DNA of 64,000 bases from Bacteroidaceae bacterium (GTDB lineage Bacteria; Bacteroidota; Bacteroidia; Bacteroidales; Bacteroidaceae). Positions 33,665-42,757 of the stretch are shown piece by piece (within the stretch, counting starts at the first letter, position 1; each line of letters opens with the position of its first letter). The stretch spans positions 1 to 64,000 of the forward strand of contig JAGCFP010000003.1 of the NCBI GenBank assembly GCA_017650045.1. The letters run 5' to 3'. Under the pieces are notes generated by a model, which was not told the DNA's origin, did no database searches, and saw only the letters and a program-made list of their open reading frames with translations. Both the position numbers and the translations under genes were made by a program.

Positions 33665-34825
33665 ATGGGTGAATTTTTTAATTTCTTAGGAAATAACCTC
33701 CTCGATTTCTGGAACTACACTGGTTATGCTAATGCTACAGCCGGTCACTTCGCCATGATCGTGGTAGGTTTGATCTTCATCTACCTGGCCATAACCAAGG
33801 AGTTTGAGCCTATGTTGCTCGTACCAATTGGTTTCGGTATCTTGGTAGGTAACATCCCATTCAACCTCGATGCAGGTTTGAAGGTGGGTATCTATGAAGA
33901 CAACTCAGTGTTTAACATTCTGTATAGCGGTGTGACCAACGGCTGGTATCCGCCACTTATCTTCCTCGGCATTGGTGCCATGACGGACTTCTCCGCTTTG
34001 ATATCCAATCCGAAGCTGATTGTGATTGGTGCTGCTGCTCAGTTTGGTATCTTCGGTGCTTACATGCTGGCACTGTTGCTGGGATTCACTCCTCAGCAGG
34101 CAGGTGCTATCGGTATCATCGGTGGTGCTGACGGTCCTACAGCTATCTTCCTTTCTTCTAAGCTGGCACCAAACTTGATGGGTGCTATCGCTGTGGCGGC
34201 TTATTCTTACATGGCATTGGTGCCTGTGATCCAGCCCCCTATCATGCGACTGCTTACCACCAAGAAGGAGCGCGTGATCCGCATGCGTCCTCCACGTGCC
34301 GTGTCTAAGACAGAGAAGGTGATCTTCCCTATCGTAGGTCTGTTGCTGACAGCCTTCCTGGTTCCTTCTGGTCTGCCACTGCTGGGTACCCTGTTCTTCG
34401 GTAACTTGCTGAAGGAGAGTGGTGTAACCCGCCGTTTGGCTGAGACTGCCCGTAACCAGTTGATTGATGTCATCACCATCCTCTTAGGTTTTACCGTAGG
34501 TGCTTCTACACAGGCTTCAGAGTTCATTACCGTGAACTCACTGCTTATCTTCTTCTTGGGTGCTATCTCCTTCGTGATTGCCACCGCTACAGGTGTCATT
34601 TTCGTGAAGTTGTTTAACCTTGTCCTGCCGAAGGATAATCAGATCAACCCATTGATTGGTAATGCCGGTGTATCTGCTGTGCCTGATGCAGCACGCATCT
34701 CACAGAACGTTGGTTTGGAATATGACCCAACCAACTACTTGTTGATGCACGCTATGGGTCCTAACGTAGCAGGTGTGATTGGTTCTGCTGTGGCAGCTGG
34801 TGTGCTCCTTGGATTCTTGATCTAA
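33665..34825 (+). CDS. mmdB: Sodium-pumping decarboxylase beta subunit (OadB/MmdB)
   Basis: 386 aa of about nine to ten membrane helices. Decarboxylates carboxybiotin and exports Na+. The conserved GGADGPTAIFLSSKLAP and GNAGVSAVPDAAR segments form the ion site. I use the ATG at 33665; a TTG at 33653 in the same frame lies inside the previous gene. It ends the operon before the hairpin at 34852-34888. Confidence 0.94.
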   Translation: MGEFFNFLGNNLLDFWNYTGYANATAGHFAMIVVGLIFIYLAITKEFEPMLLVPIGFGILVGNIPFNLDAGLKVGIYEDNSVFNILYSGVTNGWYPPLIFLGIGAMTDFSALISNPKLIVIGAAAQFGIFGAYMLALLLGFTPQQAGAIGIIGGADGPTAIFLSSKLAPNLMGAIAVAAYSYMALVPVIQPPIMRLLTTKKERVIRMRPPRAVSKTEKVIFPIVGLLLTAFLVPSGLPLLGTLFFGNLLKESGVTRRLAETARNQLIDVITILLGFTVGASTQASEFITVNSLLIFFLGAISFVIATATGVIFVKLFNLVLPKDNQINPLIGNAGVSAVPDAARISQNVGLEYDPTNYLLMHAMGPNVAGVIGSAVAAGVLLGFLI

Positions 34826-34851
34826 TAGAACGTTTACATAGCGTTATATAT

Positions 34852-34888
34852 AAAAAAGGTGGGGAAAGATTTCTTTCTCCACTTTTTT
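34852..34888 (+). terminator. Terminator of the mmd operon
   Basis: AAAAAAGGTGGGGAAAG pairs with CTTTCTCCACTTTTTTT (one bulge, 4-nt loop), giving a classic stem and T-run 27 bp after the mmdB stop. Confidence 0.85.
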
Positions 34889-34927
34889 TGTATAATTTAG
34901 TGCCATAAAAACAAAAACATTCAGACA

Positions 34928-36772
34928 ATGAAAAAGGCACTCTTTTTAATTGGAGCTTTGATGCTCTCTTTAGGCAGCCATGCTGCTGTCAATGTGGACA
35001 AGATTGATCCTCCTTTCTGGTATGTCGGCATGCAGGACCACGAGCTGCAACTGATGGTCTATGGAGACGATATCGCTCACACAGAGGTATCCGTAAACTA
35101 TCCAGGAGTAGCGCTTAGCAGCACCGTCCGTTTGGAAAGCCGCAACTACCTGCTGGTGTATCTTACACTAAGTGAAGGCACCCAACCAGGCAAGATGCCC
35201 ATTACCTTCACACAGGGGAAAAAGAAGATTACTCAGGATTATGAGTTAAAGGCACGTAGCAAAAAAGGTTCGGAGCACTATGGTTTTGATGCCAGCGACG
35301 TGCTTTACCTACTCATGCCAGATCGCTTTGCCAATGGTAATCCACAAAACGACCAACTACCAGGGCTATCCCCTTACAAGGTGGATCGTTCAGAGCCAAG
35401 CAGTCGCCATGGAGGTGACCTAAAGGGCATTCAAGACCATCTAGACTATTTTACAGACCTTGGTGTCACTGCCCTCTGGTTTACACCTGTATTAGAGAAT
35501 AGTATGGAAGGTGGCTCTTACCATGGCTATGCTACCACCGACTATTACAAAGTGGATCCACGCTTCGGCACCAATGAGGAATATCGAGAGCTCATCAACG
35601 CAGCCCATCGGCGTGGTATCAAGGTGGTGATGGACATGATTTTCAATCACTGCGGTTCTGAGCATGTGTGGCTCAAGGACATGCCAAGTAAAGATTGGTT
35701 CAACCACTCTGACTATAAGGAAAACTATGTTCAGACCAGCTATGAGCTGACTTCTCACGTGGATCCTTACACCTCAAAGCGCGACTTCGACTACATGGCC
35801 AATGGTTGGTTTGTGCCTACCATGCCCGACCTCAATCAGCAGAATCCACACGTGATTCGTTACTTGCAGCAGAGTAGCATGTGGTGGGTGGAGTTTGCTG
35901 ATATCGATGGTATCCGCATGGACACCTATCCTTACGCCGACTACGATGCCATGAGCGGTTGGATGAAGGCTATTAATAAGGAGTATCCCAACTTCAACGT
36001 AGTAGGTGAATCCTGGAATGTAGAGCCAGCCTATACGGCAGCGTGGCAAATGGACAGTAAGCTCTCTGCTCCACGTAATAGCTATTTGAAGACCGTAATG
36101 GACTTCAGCTTCTGGGATAAGATCAATCAAGCCAAAAAAGACGTGCAAGGCAATGGTGGATTGTATCGCATCTACAATAACTTCGTGTACGACTTCCTCT
36201 ACCCTAACCCTGCTTCTGTGTTGACGTTTATCGAGAATCACGATACTGACCGTTTCTTGGAAGAAGGACAAGACCTTGATGCTCTGAAGCAAGCTGTCAC
36301 CCTACTGCTCACTACCCGTCGCATCCCACAGCTTTACTACGGCACTGAAGTGATGATCAACGGCGTGAAAGCCATCACTGACGGCTATGTACGCAAGGAC
36401 TTCCCTGGTGGTTGGCAAGGTGATACCCAAAATGCCTTTACTGCTTCAGGTCGCACAGCCATTCAAAACGAATGTTACAACTTCTACAAGACCCTGCTTC
36501 ATTGGCGCAAGGGCAATGAAGTCATCAGCAAGGGTGGTATGGTACACTTCCAAGTACAACAGGGTGTTTATGCCTATGCACGCCAATACCAAGGTAAGAC
36601 CGTATTCGTATTGCTCAATGGAACCAACCACGAGGTTGATCTTCCTCTGAATACCTACATCGAGATCCTCAATGGCATACAAAGTGGCAAGGATATTCTC
36701 AGTGGTCGTACCATCCAGTTGGGCCAAACCTTGAAGATGGCAGCCCGTGAATCACTTGTTCTCGAGTTATGA
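34928..36772 (+). CDS. GH13 alpha-amylase/neopullulanase (SusA-like)
   Basis: 614 aa. A signal peptide (MKKALFLIGALMLSLGSHA) sends it to the periplasm. Residues about 22-115 form the cyclomaltodextrinase N-terminal domain, then the GH13 barrel with catalytic D332 (GIRMDTYP), E361 (VGESW) and D439 (IENHDTDR), plus MDMIFNHCG. It resembles SusA, which splits maltooligosaccharides in the periplasm. No susC/susD pair is next to it, so regulation and uptake partners lie elsewhere. Confidence 0.9.
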   Translation: MKKALFLIGALMLSLGSHAAVNVDKIDPPFWYVGMQDHELQLMVYGDDIAHTEVSVNYPGVALSSTVRLESRNYLLVYLTLSEGTQPGKMPITFTQGKKKITQDYELKARSKKGSEHYGFDASDVLYLLMPDRFANGNPQNDQLPGLSPYKVDRSEPSSRHGGDLKGIQDHLDYFTDLGVTALWFTPVLENSMEGGSYHGYATTDYYKVDPRFGTNEEYRELINAAHRRGIKVVMDMIFNHCGSEHVWLKDMPSKDWFNHSDYKENYVQTSYELTSHVDPYTSKRDFDYMANGWFVPTMPDLNQQNPHVIRYLQQSSMWWVEFADIDGIRMDTYPYADYDAMSGWMKAINKEYPNFNVVGESWNVEPAYTAAWQMDSKLSAPRNSYLKTVMDFSFWDKINQAKKDVQGNGGLYRIYNNFVYDFLYPNPASVLTFIENHDTDRFLEEGQDLDALKQAVTLLLTTRRIPQLYYGTEVMINGVKAITDGYVRKDFPGGWQGDTQNAFTASGRTAIQNECYNFYKTLLHWRKGNEVISKGGMVHFQVQQGVYAYARQYQGKTVFVLLNGTNHEVDLPLNTYIEILNGIQSGKDILSGRTIQLGQTLKMAARESLVLEL

Positions 36773-36798
36773 ATTCATTGACAAGCATACTCAAAATA

Positions 36799-36827
36799 AA
36801 AGCCCCGACTCCATGAGCCGGGACTTT
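36799..36827. terminator. Bidirectional terminator between amylase and fba
   Basis: AAAGCCCCGACTC pairs with GAGCCGGGACTTT around CAT, with A/T runs on both sides. It serves both convergent genes. Confidence 0.85.
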
Positions 36828-36848
36828 CTATTTCTAAGCAATCAGAAA

Positions 36849-37853
36849 TTACTGAGCCAACTTGTTGTCAGAACCCAGAACGTCAGTGATCTTATGCTTG
36901 TAGAGCTCTACCATCAGGTCACGAGCAGGACCGCAGTACTTACGTGGGTCGAACTCACCTGGTTTCTCAGCAAATACCTTGCGAACAGCAGCAGTAAATG
37001 CCAAACGAGAGTCAGAGTCAATGTTGATCTTGCAAACTGCACTTGCAGCAGCCTTACGCAGTTGCTCCTCTGGGATACCTACGGCATCTGGCAACTTGCC
37101 ACCGTTGGCGTTGATGATGTCCACATACTCCTGAGGAACAGAAGAAGAACCATGCAGCACGATTGGGAAACCTGGGAGCTGCTCCATGATAGCGTCAAGC
37201 ACATCGAATGCCAATGGAGGAGGAACCAGACGACCAGTCTTAGGATCGCGTGTACACTGCTCTGGCTTGAACTTGTAAGCACCATGAGAAGTACCGATAG
37301 AGATAGCCAAGCTATCAACACCAGTCTTAGAAGTGAAGTCGATAACCTCCTCTGGCTTAGTATAGTGAGACTCCTCAGACTGCACCTCATCCTCTACACC
37401 AGCGAGCACACCCAGCTCACCCTCAACGGTCACGTCATACTTATGAGCATACTCTACAACCTTAGCAGTCAGCTCAATATTCTTCTCGTATGGAAGAGAA
37501 GAACCATCGATCATCACAGAAGAGAAACCGAAGTCAACGCAACTCTTGCACAACTCGAAGCTATCACCATGATCCAGGTGCAGCACGATTTCAGGATGCT
37601 CGCAACCGAGTTCCTTAGCATACTCTACAGCACCCTGAGCCATGTAACGCAGCAATGTCTGGTTTGCATAGTTACGAGCACCCTTAGATACCTGCAGGAT
37701 AACCGGTGAACGCAGCTCAGAAGAAGCCTTGATGATAGCCTGCAACTGCTCCATGTTATTGAAGTTGAATGCAGGGATTGCATAACCGCCATTGATAGCT
37801 CTGGCAAACATATCACGAGTGTTTACCAAGCCTAAATCTTTGAAATTTACCAT
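36849..37853 (-). CDS. fba: Class II fructose-1,6-bisphosphate aldolase
   Basis: 334 aa. Zinc-dependent aldolase of glycolysis and gluconeogenesis. AIPAFNFNNMEQ near the N-terminus, VLHLDHGDSFE (zinc His), VEGELGVLAGVED and a GTSHGAYKF segment mark class II. The gene has its own -7 element and shares a terminator with the convergent amylase gene. Strong codon bias suggests high expression. Confidence 0.95.
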   Translation of the reverse strand: MVNFKDLGLVNTRDMFARAINGGYAIPAFNFNNMEQLQAIIKASSELRSPVILQVSKGARNYANQTLLRYMAQGAVEYAKELGCEHPEIVLHLDHGDSFELCKSCVDFGFSSVMIDGSSLPYEKNIELTAKVVEYAHKYDVTVEGELGVLAGVEDEVQSEESHYTKPEEVIDFTSKTGVDSLAISIGTSHGAYKFKPEQCTRDPKTGRLVPPPLAFDVLDAIMEQLPGFPIVLHGSSSVPQEYVDIINANGGKLPDAVGIPEEQLRKAAASAVCKINIDSDSRLAFTAAVRKVFAEKPGEFDPRKYCGPARDLMVELYKHKITDVLGSDNKLAQ

Positions 37854-37894
37854 TTTGTTTAATTATTTAGTGTATATTCAACAATATTCCGTAG

Positions 37895-37902
37895 CAAATT
37901 TA
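37895..37902 (-). promoter_or_regulatory. fba promoter -7 element
   Basis: TAAATTTG on -, 41 bp before the start codon; no clear -33. Confidence 0.45.
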
Positions 37903-37987
37903 ATCATAATTGCTGAAATATCACATACTTGAAGAAGAAAATATTAAGAAAAAAGGCAAAAGTTTTTTCTGTTTCAGATAAAAGCAT

Positions 37988-37995
37988 TATCTTTG
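37988..37995 (+). promoter_or_regulatory. rpmE2 promoter -7 element
   Basis: TATCTTTG, 77 bp before the start codon, leaving an AT-rich leader. Confidence 0.55.
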
Positions 37996-38072
37996 CGCTC
38001 TGAAAATAAAGACCATTACACATATTTACCAAATATATAACTGATTAATAAATAAAAAAACATACTATTGAT

Positions 38073-38324
38073 ATGAAGAAAGACATTCATCCAAGCAATT
38101 ATCGCCCAGTAGTATTCAAGGATATGTCCAATGGTGACATGTTCCTGTCACGTTCTACTTGCAAGACTTCAGAGACAGTAGAGTTCGAGGGCGAGACCTA
38201 TCCAGTATTCAAGCTGGAAATCTCTAGCACCTCTCATCCATTCTACACAGGTAAGTCTAAGTTGGTTGACACCGCTGGTCGTGTAGATAAGTTCATGAGC
38301 CGCTACGGAAAGTATAAGAAGTAA
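38073..38324 (+). CDS. rpmE2: 50S ribosomal protein L31, type B
   Basis: 83 aa. [15 protein letters not shown] and [20 protein letters not shown] are typical. The zinc CxxC pairs of type A L31 are absent, so this is the zinc-independent type B. It is monocistronic, with a strong terminator at 38347-38374. Confidence 0.96.
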   Translation: MKKDIHPSNYRPVVFKDMSNGDMFLSRSTCKTSETVEFEGETYPVFKLEISSTSHPFYTGKSKLVDTAGRVDKFMSRYGKYKK

Positions 38325-38346
38325 TCGTAGTGTGATAAGAGACAAG

Positions 38347-38374
38347 AAGGGGATATGCGCTGGCATATCCCCTT
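38347..38374. terminator. Terminator after rpmE2
   Basis: AAGGGGATATGC pairs perfectly with GCATATCCCCTT around GCTG, followed by TCTTTTTAT. It may also stop the convergent pepD transcript. Confidence 0.9.
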
Positions 38375-38405
38375 TCTTTTTATCCAAACAAAAGACCTAT
38401 TAAGT

Positions 38406-39830
38406 TTAAGAAAGGCTCTTCAGCAATTCGATAAGCACACGCCAAATATCCTCGATGGTAGAAAGCTCTACACGCTCACTGGTGGAGTGCGGTTCCACGA
38501 TACGTGGCCCGATGCTGGCTATCTGGATGCCTGGATAGTGCTCCACGAAGAAGCCTGCCTCCAGCACGAAATGCATTGCCACCATGCGGGGTCGCCAACC
38601 TAACACGTCAAGGAAAGTGTCGGAAGTCAGTTGCAGAAATGCGGACTGCTGATCCTCCTGCCAAGCGGGAGCAGACATAACCGTTTCGCTCTTGGCGCCA
38701 CAAGTAGCAAAAACGCTGGCAATGTCACGACTCAATGCCTCCATATCACTATCAATGAAACTCCTGGTATGGGTTGATACGAAGATGCACTCCTCTTCTG
38801 TCAGGACGCGCCCAATGTTGTTCGAAGTCTCCACCGTATCCGGCATTGTCTCGCTCATTTTTACCACGCCCTGCGGAATCTGTTCCAGACTTGTCATCAA
38901 GGCATCAAAGGCTCCTGAGTTGATAACCGTCTTTTGCGACTCACACCTACTGATGGTACAGTGCATGCCAGGGTCACTGCCAGAATACTTCTCATCCAGC
39001 CATTTGTTTACCTCTTTCTCTTGCTGCATTATGTATTCCGGACACTCCTTGGGGATGCAAATGATAATTTCGGCAGAAGAAGCAATTGAGGCATTGGCTT
39101 CACCTATCTTTATAGAAGCCACAGCGAAATGACATGCATGACGCATTGCAGCTAAGAGAGTCCATGCTGCTTTGACAGCACTACAGCGTCCCTTGTTGAT
39201 ATCAACTCCAGAGTGACCACCCAGTCCGCCCTCGAAACGGATACTGTACCAACAACCTTCAGGGGCTGGCACACGCTTAACAGGGATTCGATGAAACTGC
39301 AGGCAAGCACCAGCTGCACCAGTGGTAATGGTATCATAGTCCTCAGAGTCAAGGTTGATGACCTTGCGGCCTTTCAAGAAGTCCTTACTCAACCCAGAGG
39401 CACCTGACATACCATCCTCCTCGTTGGTGGTGGTAATCACCTCCATCGGACCATGCACTATATCGTTACTCTCCAGCACGGCAAGAGCCATCGAAAGACC
39501 AATGCCATTGTCAGCACCCAAGGAAGTACCACGGGCTTTCATCCATCCATTCTCCACGTAGGCATCGATGGGTGAATTGAGAGGATCACTCATGCCCACA
39601 CATACCATGTCCATGTGGTTCAGAAGCACGATGGGTTCCGCCCCTTCATGCCCTGGGGAAGCAGGCTTGCTAATGACGACACAGTTCTCTCCATCACGTT
39701 TGTAAGACAGGTGCAAACGCTCAGCAAACTTACACAGATAGTCCGCTACACGTTCTTCATGATGAGATGGCCGAGGAATCTGGTTCAGTTCCTTGAATAT
39801 CTGAAATACACGCTCTGTGGTCGGTATCAT
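38406..39830 (-). CDS. pepD: Aminoacyl-histidine dipeptidase (PepD, M20)
   Basis: 474 aa, cytosolic metallopeptidase that hydrolyses dipeptides. Metal-site segments LLNHMDMVC, GTSLGADNGIG and TTNEEDGMSGA, and a GLGGHSGVDINKGR dimerisation-domain motif, match PepD. It lies 42 bp after guaA on the same strand with no promoter seen between, so the two may be co-transcribed. Confidence 0.94.
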   Translation of the reverse strand: MIPTTERVFQIFKELNQIPRPSHHEERVADYLCKFAERLHLSYKRDGENCVVISKPASPGHEGAEPIVLLNHMDMVCVGMSDPLNSPIDAYVENGWMKARGTSLGADNGIGLSMALAVLESNDIVHGPMEVITTTNEEDGMSGASGLSKDFLKGRKVINLDSEDYDTITTGAAGACLQFHRIPVKRVPAPEGCWYSIRFEGGLGGHSGVDINKGRCSAVKAAWTLLAAMRHACHFAVASIKIGEANASIASSAEIIICIPKECPEYIMQQEKEVNKWLDEKYSGSDPGMHCTISRCESQKTVINSGAFDALMTSLEQIPQGVVKMSETMPDTVETSNNIGRVLTEEECIFVSTHTRSFIDSDMEALSRDIASVFATCGAKSETVMSAPAWQEDQQSAFLQLTSDTFLDVLGWRPRMVAMHFVLEAGFFVEHYPGIQIASIGPRIVEPHSTSERVELSTIEDIWRVLIELLKSLS

Positions 39831-39872
39831 TTCTGATGCTCTTACATGCCATTCATAATTGCTAACTGAAGA

Positions 39873-40856
39873 TCACTCCCACTCGATAGTGCCCGTTGGT
39901 TTCGGAGTGAGATCGTACAGCACACGATTCACGCCTGGCACCTCAGTGATGATACGCTGAGTGATGTGATGCAGCAGAGCGTAAGGAATCTCCTCGATGG
40001 TTGCAGTCATAGCGTCGCGGGTATTGACGGCACGAATGATGACAGGCCAATCCCAACTGCGTTTGTTGTCCTTCACACCTGTTGACTTATAATCAGGCAC
40101 GATGGTAAAGTACTGCCAAACCTTGCCCTCCAGGCCGTTCTTGGCAAACTCTTCACGCAGAATTGCATCGCTCTCGCGCAGAGCCTCCAGACGGTCGCGC
40201 GTAATGGCACCAGTACAACGTACACCCAGACCTGGACCTGGGAACGGCTGACGGAATACCATATTGTCAGGCAGTCCAAGTTCCTTACCTACTACACGTA
40301 CTTCATCCTTGAAGAGCAACTTGATAGGCTCTACCAGTTCAAACTGCAAGTCTTCTGGCAAGCCACCTACGTTGTGGTGAGATTTCACTGGACCAGACTC
40401 TACAATATCAGGATAGATGGTTCCCTGTGCCAAGAAACTGATACCTTCCAACTTGCGGGCTTCTTCTTCAAACACACGGATAAACTCAGCACCAATGATC
40501 TTGCGCTTTTGTTCAGGATCGGCCACGCCAGCCAACTTGTTGAGGAAACGATCTGTAGCATCAACATACACCAGATTGGCATTCAGCTCATCGCGGAACA
40601 CGCGTACTACCTGTTCAGGCTCACCCTTGCGCAGGAGGCCATGATTTACATGAACTGAAACTAACTGTTTGCCAACAGCCTTAATAAGCAAAGCAGCTAC
40701 CACAGAGGAGTCTACACCGCCAGAGAGAGCCAGCAAAACTTTTTTGTCACCAATCTGAGCACGCAGCTCCTTAATTTGTTCTTCAATAAATTTCTGGGCC
40801 AAAGCAGGAGTCGTAATGCGCTCCATATCAGCCGGTCGTACGTTACCTGTTGTCAT
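39873..40856 (-). CDS. guaA: GMP synthase ATP-pyrophosphatase subunit, no glutaminase domain
   Basis: 327 aa from MTTGNVRP (40856). A promoter -7 element (TATTTTTG, 40899-40906) overlaps the longer frame beginning at 40901, which excludes that start. The PP-loop LALSGGVDSSV and the C-terminal dimerisation domain (PFPGPGLGVR) are complete, so it can aminate XMP to GMP. The N-terminal class I glutamine amidotransferase domain of usual bacterial GuaA (about 190 aa) is missing, and no such gene is nearby. It must use free ammonia or a separate glutaminase, as in archaea. Confidence 0.88.
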   Translation of the reverse strand: MTTGNVRPADMERITTPALAQKFIEEQIKELRAQIGDKKVLLALSGGVDSSVVAALLIKAVGKQLVSVHVNHGLLRKGEPEQVVRVFRDELNANLVYVDATDRFLNKLAGVADPEQKRKIIGAEFIRVFEEEARKLEGISFLAQGTIYPDIVESGPVKSHHNVGGLPEDLQFELVEPIKLLFKDEVRVVGKELGLPDNMVFRQPFPGPGLGVRCTGAITRDRLEALRESDAILREEFAKNGLEGKVWQYFTIVPDYKSTGVKDNKRSWDWPVIIRAVNTRDAMTATIEEIPYALLHHITQRIITEVPGVNRVLYDLTPKPTGTIEWE

Positions 40857-40898
40857 ATTCTGTAATATTAATTGGTTTTTATTCTTATTTTTAAGCAA

Positions 40899-40906
40899 CA
40901 AAAATA
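40899..40906 (-). promoter_or_regulatory. guaA promoter -7 element
   Basis: TATTTTTG on -, 43 bp before the chosen guaA start. It decides against the upstream start at 40901. Confidence 0.55.
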
Positions 40907-40981
40907 CGAATTTTTCTCTTCATTCGCATTTAATTAAGTGCTATTTTTTTATTAATCGTATTACTATTTCCATTTTATTTG

Positions 40982-40989
40982 TATTTTTG
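40982..40989 (+). promoter_or_regulatory. Promoter -7 element of the M48 protease gene
   Basis: TATTTTTG, 30 bp before the start codon. Confidence 0.5.
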
Positions 40990-41018
40990 CAAGTAGAATA
41001 AAACAAAAAAACAAACCT

Positions 41019-41816
41019 ATGAAAAAGCACTTTCTAACTTTATTGACCGCAGCCTTGCTTCTAACCAGTTGCGGCTCAGTACCTATCACAGGCAGAAGAC
41101 AGTTGCAACTGGTTTCTGACTCTGAAGTACTTTCAAGCAGTCTGACTCAATATGCCAGCTATATGAAAACCGCCACTAAGTCAACCAATGTCACCCAATC
41201 GGCAATGGTGACCCGTGTGGGACGTAAGATCGCCGATGCCACGGAGGCTTACCTGAAAGCCAACGGACTGGCTGACGAGGTGAAGAACTTCAGTTGGGAG
41301 TTCAATCTGGTGAAGGATGACCAGTTGAATGCCTTCTGTATGCCAGGCGGAAAGATCGTAGTTTACGAGGGAATCATGAAGCTGATGTCGAGCGAAGATG
41401 AATTGGCAGTTGTGATTGGCCATGAAGTGGCGCATGCTGTGGCAAAACACAGCAACGAGCGTATGAGCCAGCAGATATTGGCAGAATACGGCTATGCCGT
41501 GTTGGGCGGAGCCCTCTCTGGTCAGAGTGCAGCTGTACAGTCGGTAGCCAGTCAGGTATATGGTCTTGGTGCCCAGTATGGTATGACGCTTCCTTTCTCC
41601 CGCAAGCATGAGTCAGAGGCTGACTATATGGGTCTGATCCTGATGACCATTGCAGGTTACAACCCAGACGTCGCTGTGACCTTCTGGCAGAAAATGTCGG
41701 CTGGCAGCACTCAGGCACCACCCGAGTTCATGAGTACACACCCTAGTGATGCTCGCCGTATCGCTGACATTCAGAAGAACCTGCCAAGCGTAAAGCAGCA
41801 GTATCAAAAGAAGTAA
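41019..41816 (+). CDS. M48 family metalloprotease, lipoprotein
   Basis: 265 aa. The lipobox LLLTSCGS anchors it in the envelope. The zinc motif HEVAHAVAKH and the downstream Glu region (HESEADYMGL) mark an M48 (BepA/LoiP-like) peptidase. Such enzymes degrade misassembled outer-membrane proteins; that role is inferred. A 60-aa gene and an RluA-type N-terminal domain gene follow on the same strand. Confidence 0.92.
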   Translation: MKKHFLTLLTAALLLTSCGSVPITGRRQLQLVSDSEVLSSSLTQYASYMKTATKSTNVTQSAMVTRVGRKIADATEAYLKANGLADEVKNFSWEFNLVKDDQLNAFCMPGGKIVVYEGIMKLMSSEDELAVVIGHEVAHAVAKHSNERMSQQILAEYGYAVLGGALSGQSAAVQSVASQVYGLGAQYGMTLPFSRKHESEADYMGLILMTIAGYNPDVAVTFWQKMSAGSTQAPPEFMSTHPSDARRIADIQKNLPSVKQQYQKK

Positions 41817-41840
41817 TTGATATTTATAAATCTTAAGGTT

Positions 41841-42023
41841 ATGGCTGACAATTATTTAGAAGAGAAGTTTGAAGCTTATGAAGCCAAGAAAGCTGCTTGG
41901 CAGAAGAAGCGTAAAGTGGCAGGCAAGAAAGCCAGCCCTGTGCGTGGCGAGAGTACTTTGGAAGCCGACACAAAGGACGTGCGTTATGACGTGGCCGAAA
42001 ATGAAGACCCTGCGCGCGACTGA
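41841..42023 (+). CDS. Small charged hypothetical protein (60 aa)
   Basis: 60 aa from MADNYLEEKFEAY (41841), preceded by AAGG. It is lysine-rich in the middle (KKAAWQKKRKVAGKK) and acidic at the end. No domain is recognised. Its TGA overlaps the next ATG (ATGA-type junction at 42023), so the two are probably translated together; a nucleic-acid or ribosome contact is possible from the charge. Confidence 0.6.
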   Translation: MADNYLEEKFEAYEAKKAAWQKKRKVAGKKASPVRGESTLEADTKDVRYDVAENEDPARD

Positions 42024-42739
42024 TGAGTGAACCTGCGTTCCTACATACTTTTGCTACTAATGTAACGGACATTGACCTTCCTAGGAAGTTCACAGACCCT
42101 TTTAATTATGAGCCTCATGTGCTGTGCCAAATCGCAGCGCATGAGGTTCAGCAGTATATCGACAGTCACCCTATGTGGTGTGAGGAACTGGTAGAGGGCA
42201 AGATGTTTGGTGTACTGGTGGTACAGACAGTCAGTGGCCTACGTTACCTGGCAGCCTATTCAGGTTTGCTGCAAGGACGGAACGACCTCCCCTACTTCGT
42301 ACCAGCCGTTTATGACCTATTGAATCCTAAGGGGCACTTCAAGATAGAAGAGACGGCTATTACTGAGATTAACCATACTATAGATAAGGTGGAAGCGGAG
42401 ACCAACCAACGAGCTACCGCTTTGAGACACGAGCGGAAAGTGCGATCGCAAGCCCTGCAGGAATGGGTGTTCCACCAGTTCGTAATGCGCAACAAAAAAG
42501 GTGAGGCCAAAGACCTCACCCAGATATTCTTGGAAGCACAGCATAAGGCACCACCATCAGGGGCTGGAGAATGTGCTGCGCCTAAATTGCTCCAACAGGC
42601 TTTCCTACACCATTGGACTCCAGTTGCAATGGCCGAATTTTGGTGGGGTGGCGATAGCGCAGAGCGAAAGCGTGGGCACTACTACCCTGCCTGTGAGGAA
42701 AAATGCAGACCTATCCTTAATTATATGTTGGCGTTATAA
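42023..42739 (+). CDS. Orphan N-terminal domain of the long RluA pseudouridine synthase
   Basis: 238 aa. The sequence resembles the N-terminal extension of the about 550-aa RluA-family pseudouridine synthases of Bacteroides (MFGVLVVQTVSGLRYLAAYSG; YFVPAVYDLLNP; ending near YYPACEEKCRPILNYML). The catalytic RluA domain that should follow (with its conserved RLD motif) is absent; a stop codon comes directly and the opposite-strand MaoC gene starts 18 bp later. It may be a gene that lost its catalytic half, or a stand-alone RNA-binding protein. Function uncertain. Confidence 0.6.
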   Translation: MSEPAFLHTFATNVTDIDLPRKFTDPFNYEPHVLCQIAAHEVQQYIDSHPMWCEELVEGKMFGVLVVQTVSGLRYLAAYSGLLQGRNDLPYFVPAVYDLLNPKGHFKIEETAITEINHTIDKVEAETNQRATALRHERKVRSQALQEWVFHQFVMRNKKGEAKDLTQIFLEAQHKAPPSGAGECAAPKLLQQAFLHHWTPVAMAEFWWGGDSAERKRGHYYPACEEKCRPILNYMLAL

Positions 42740-42757
42740 AGTATCGGAACTAAAACG

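Noticed and set aside
36747..37709. 320-codon + strand frame opposite fba
   Set aside because: A shadow of the highly biased fba gene on the other strand; no recognisable protein.
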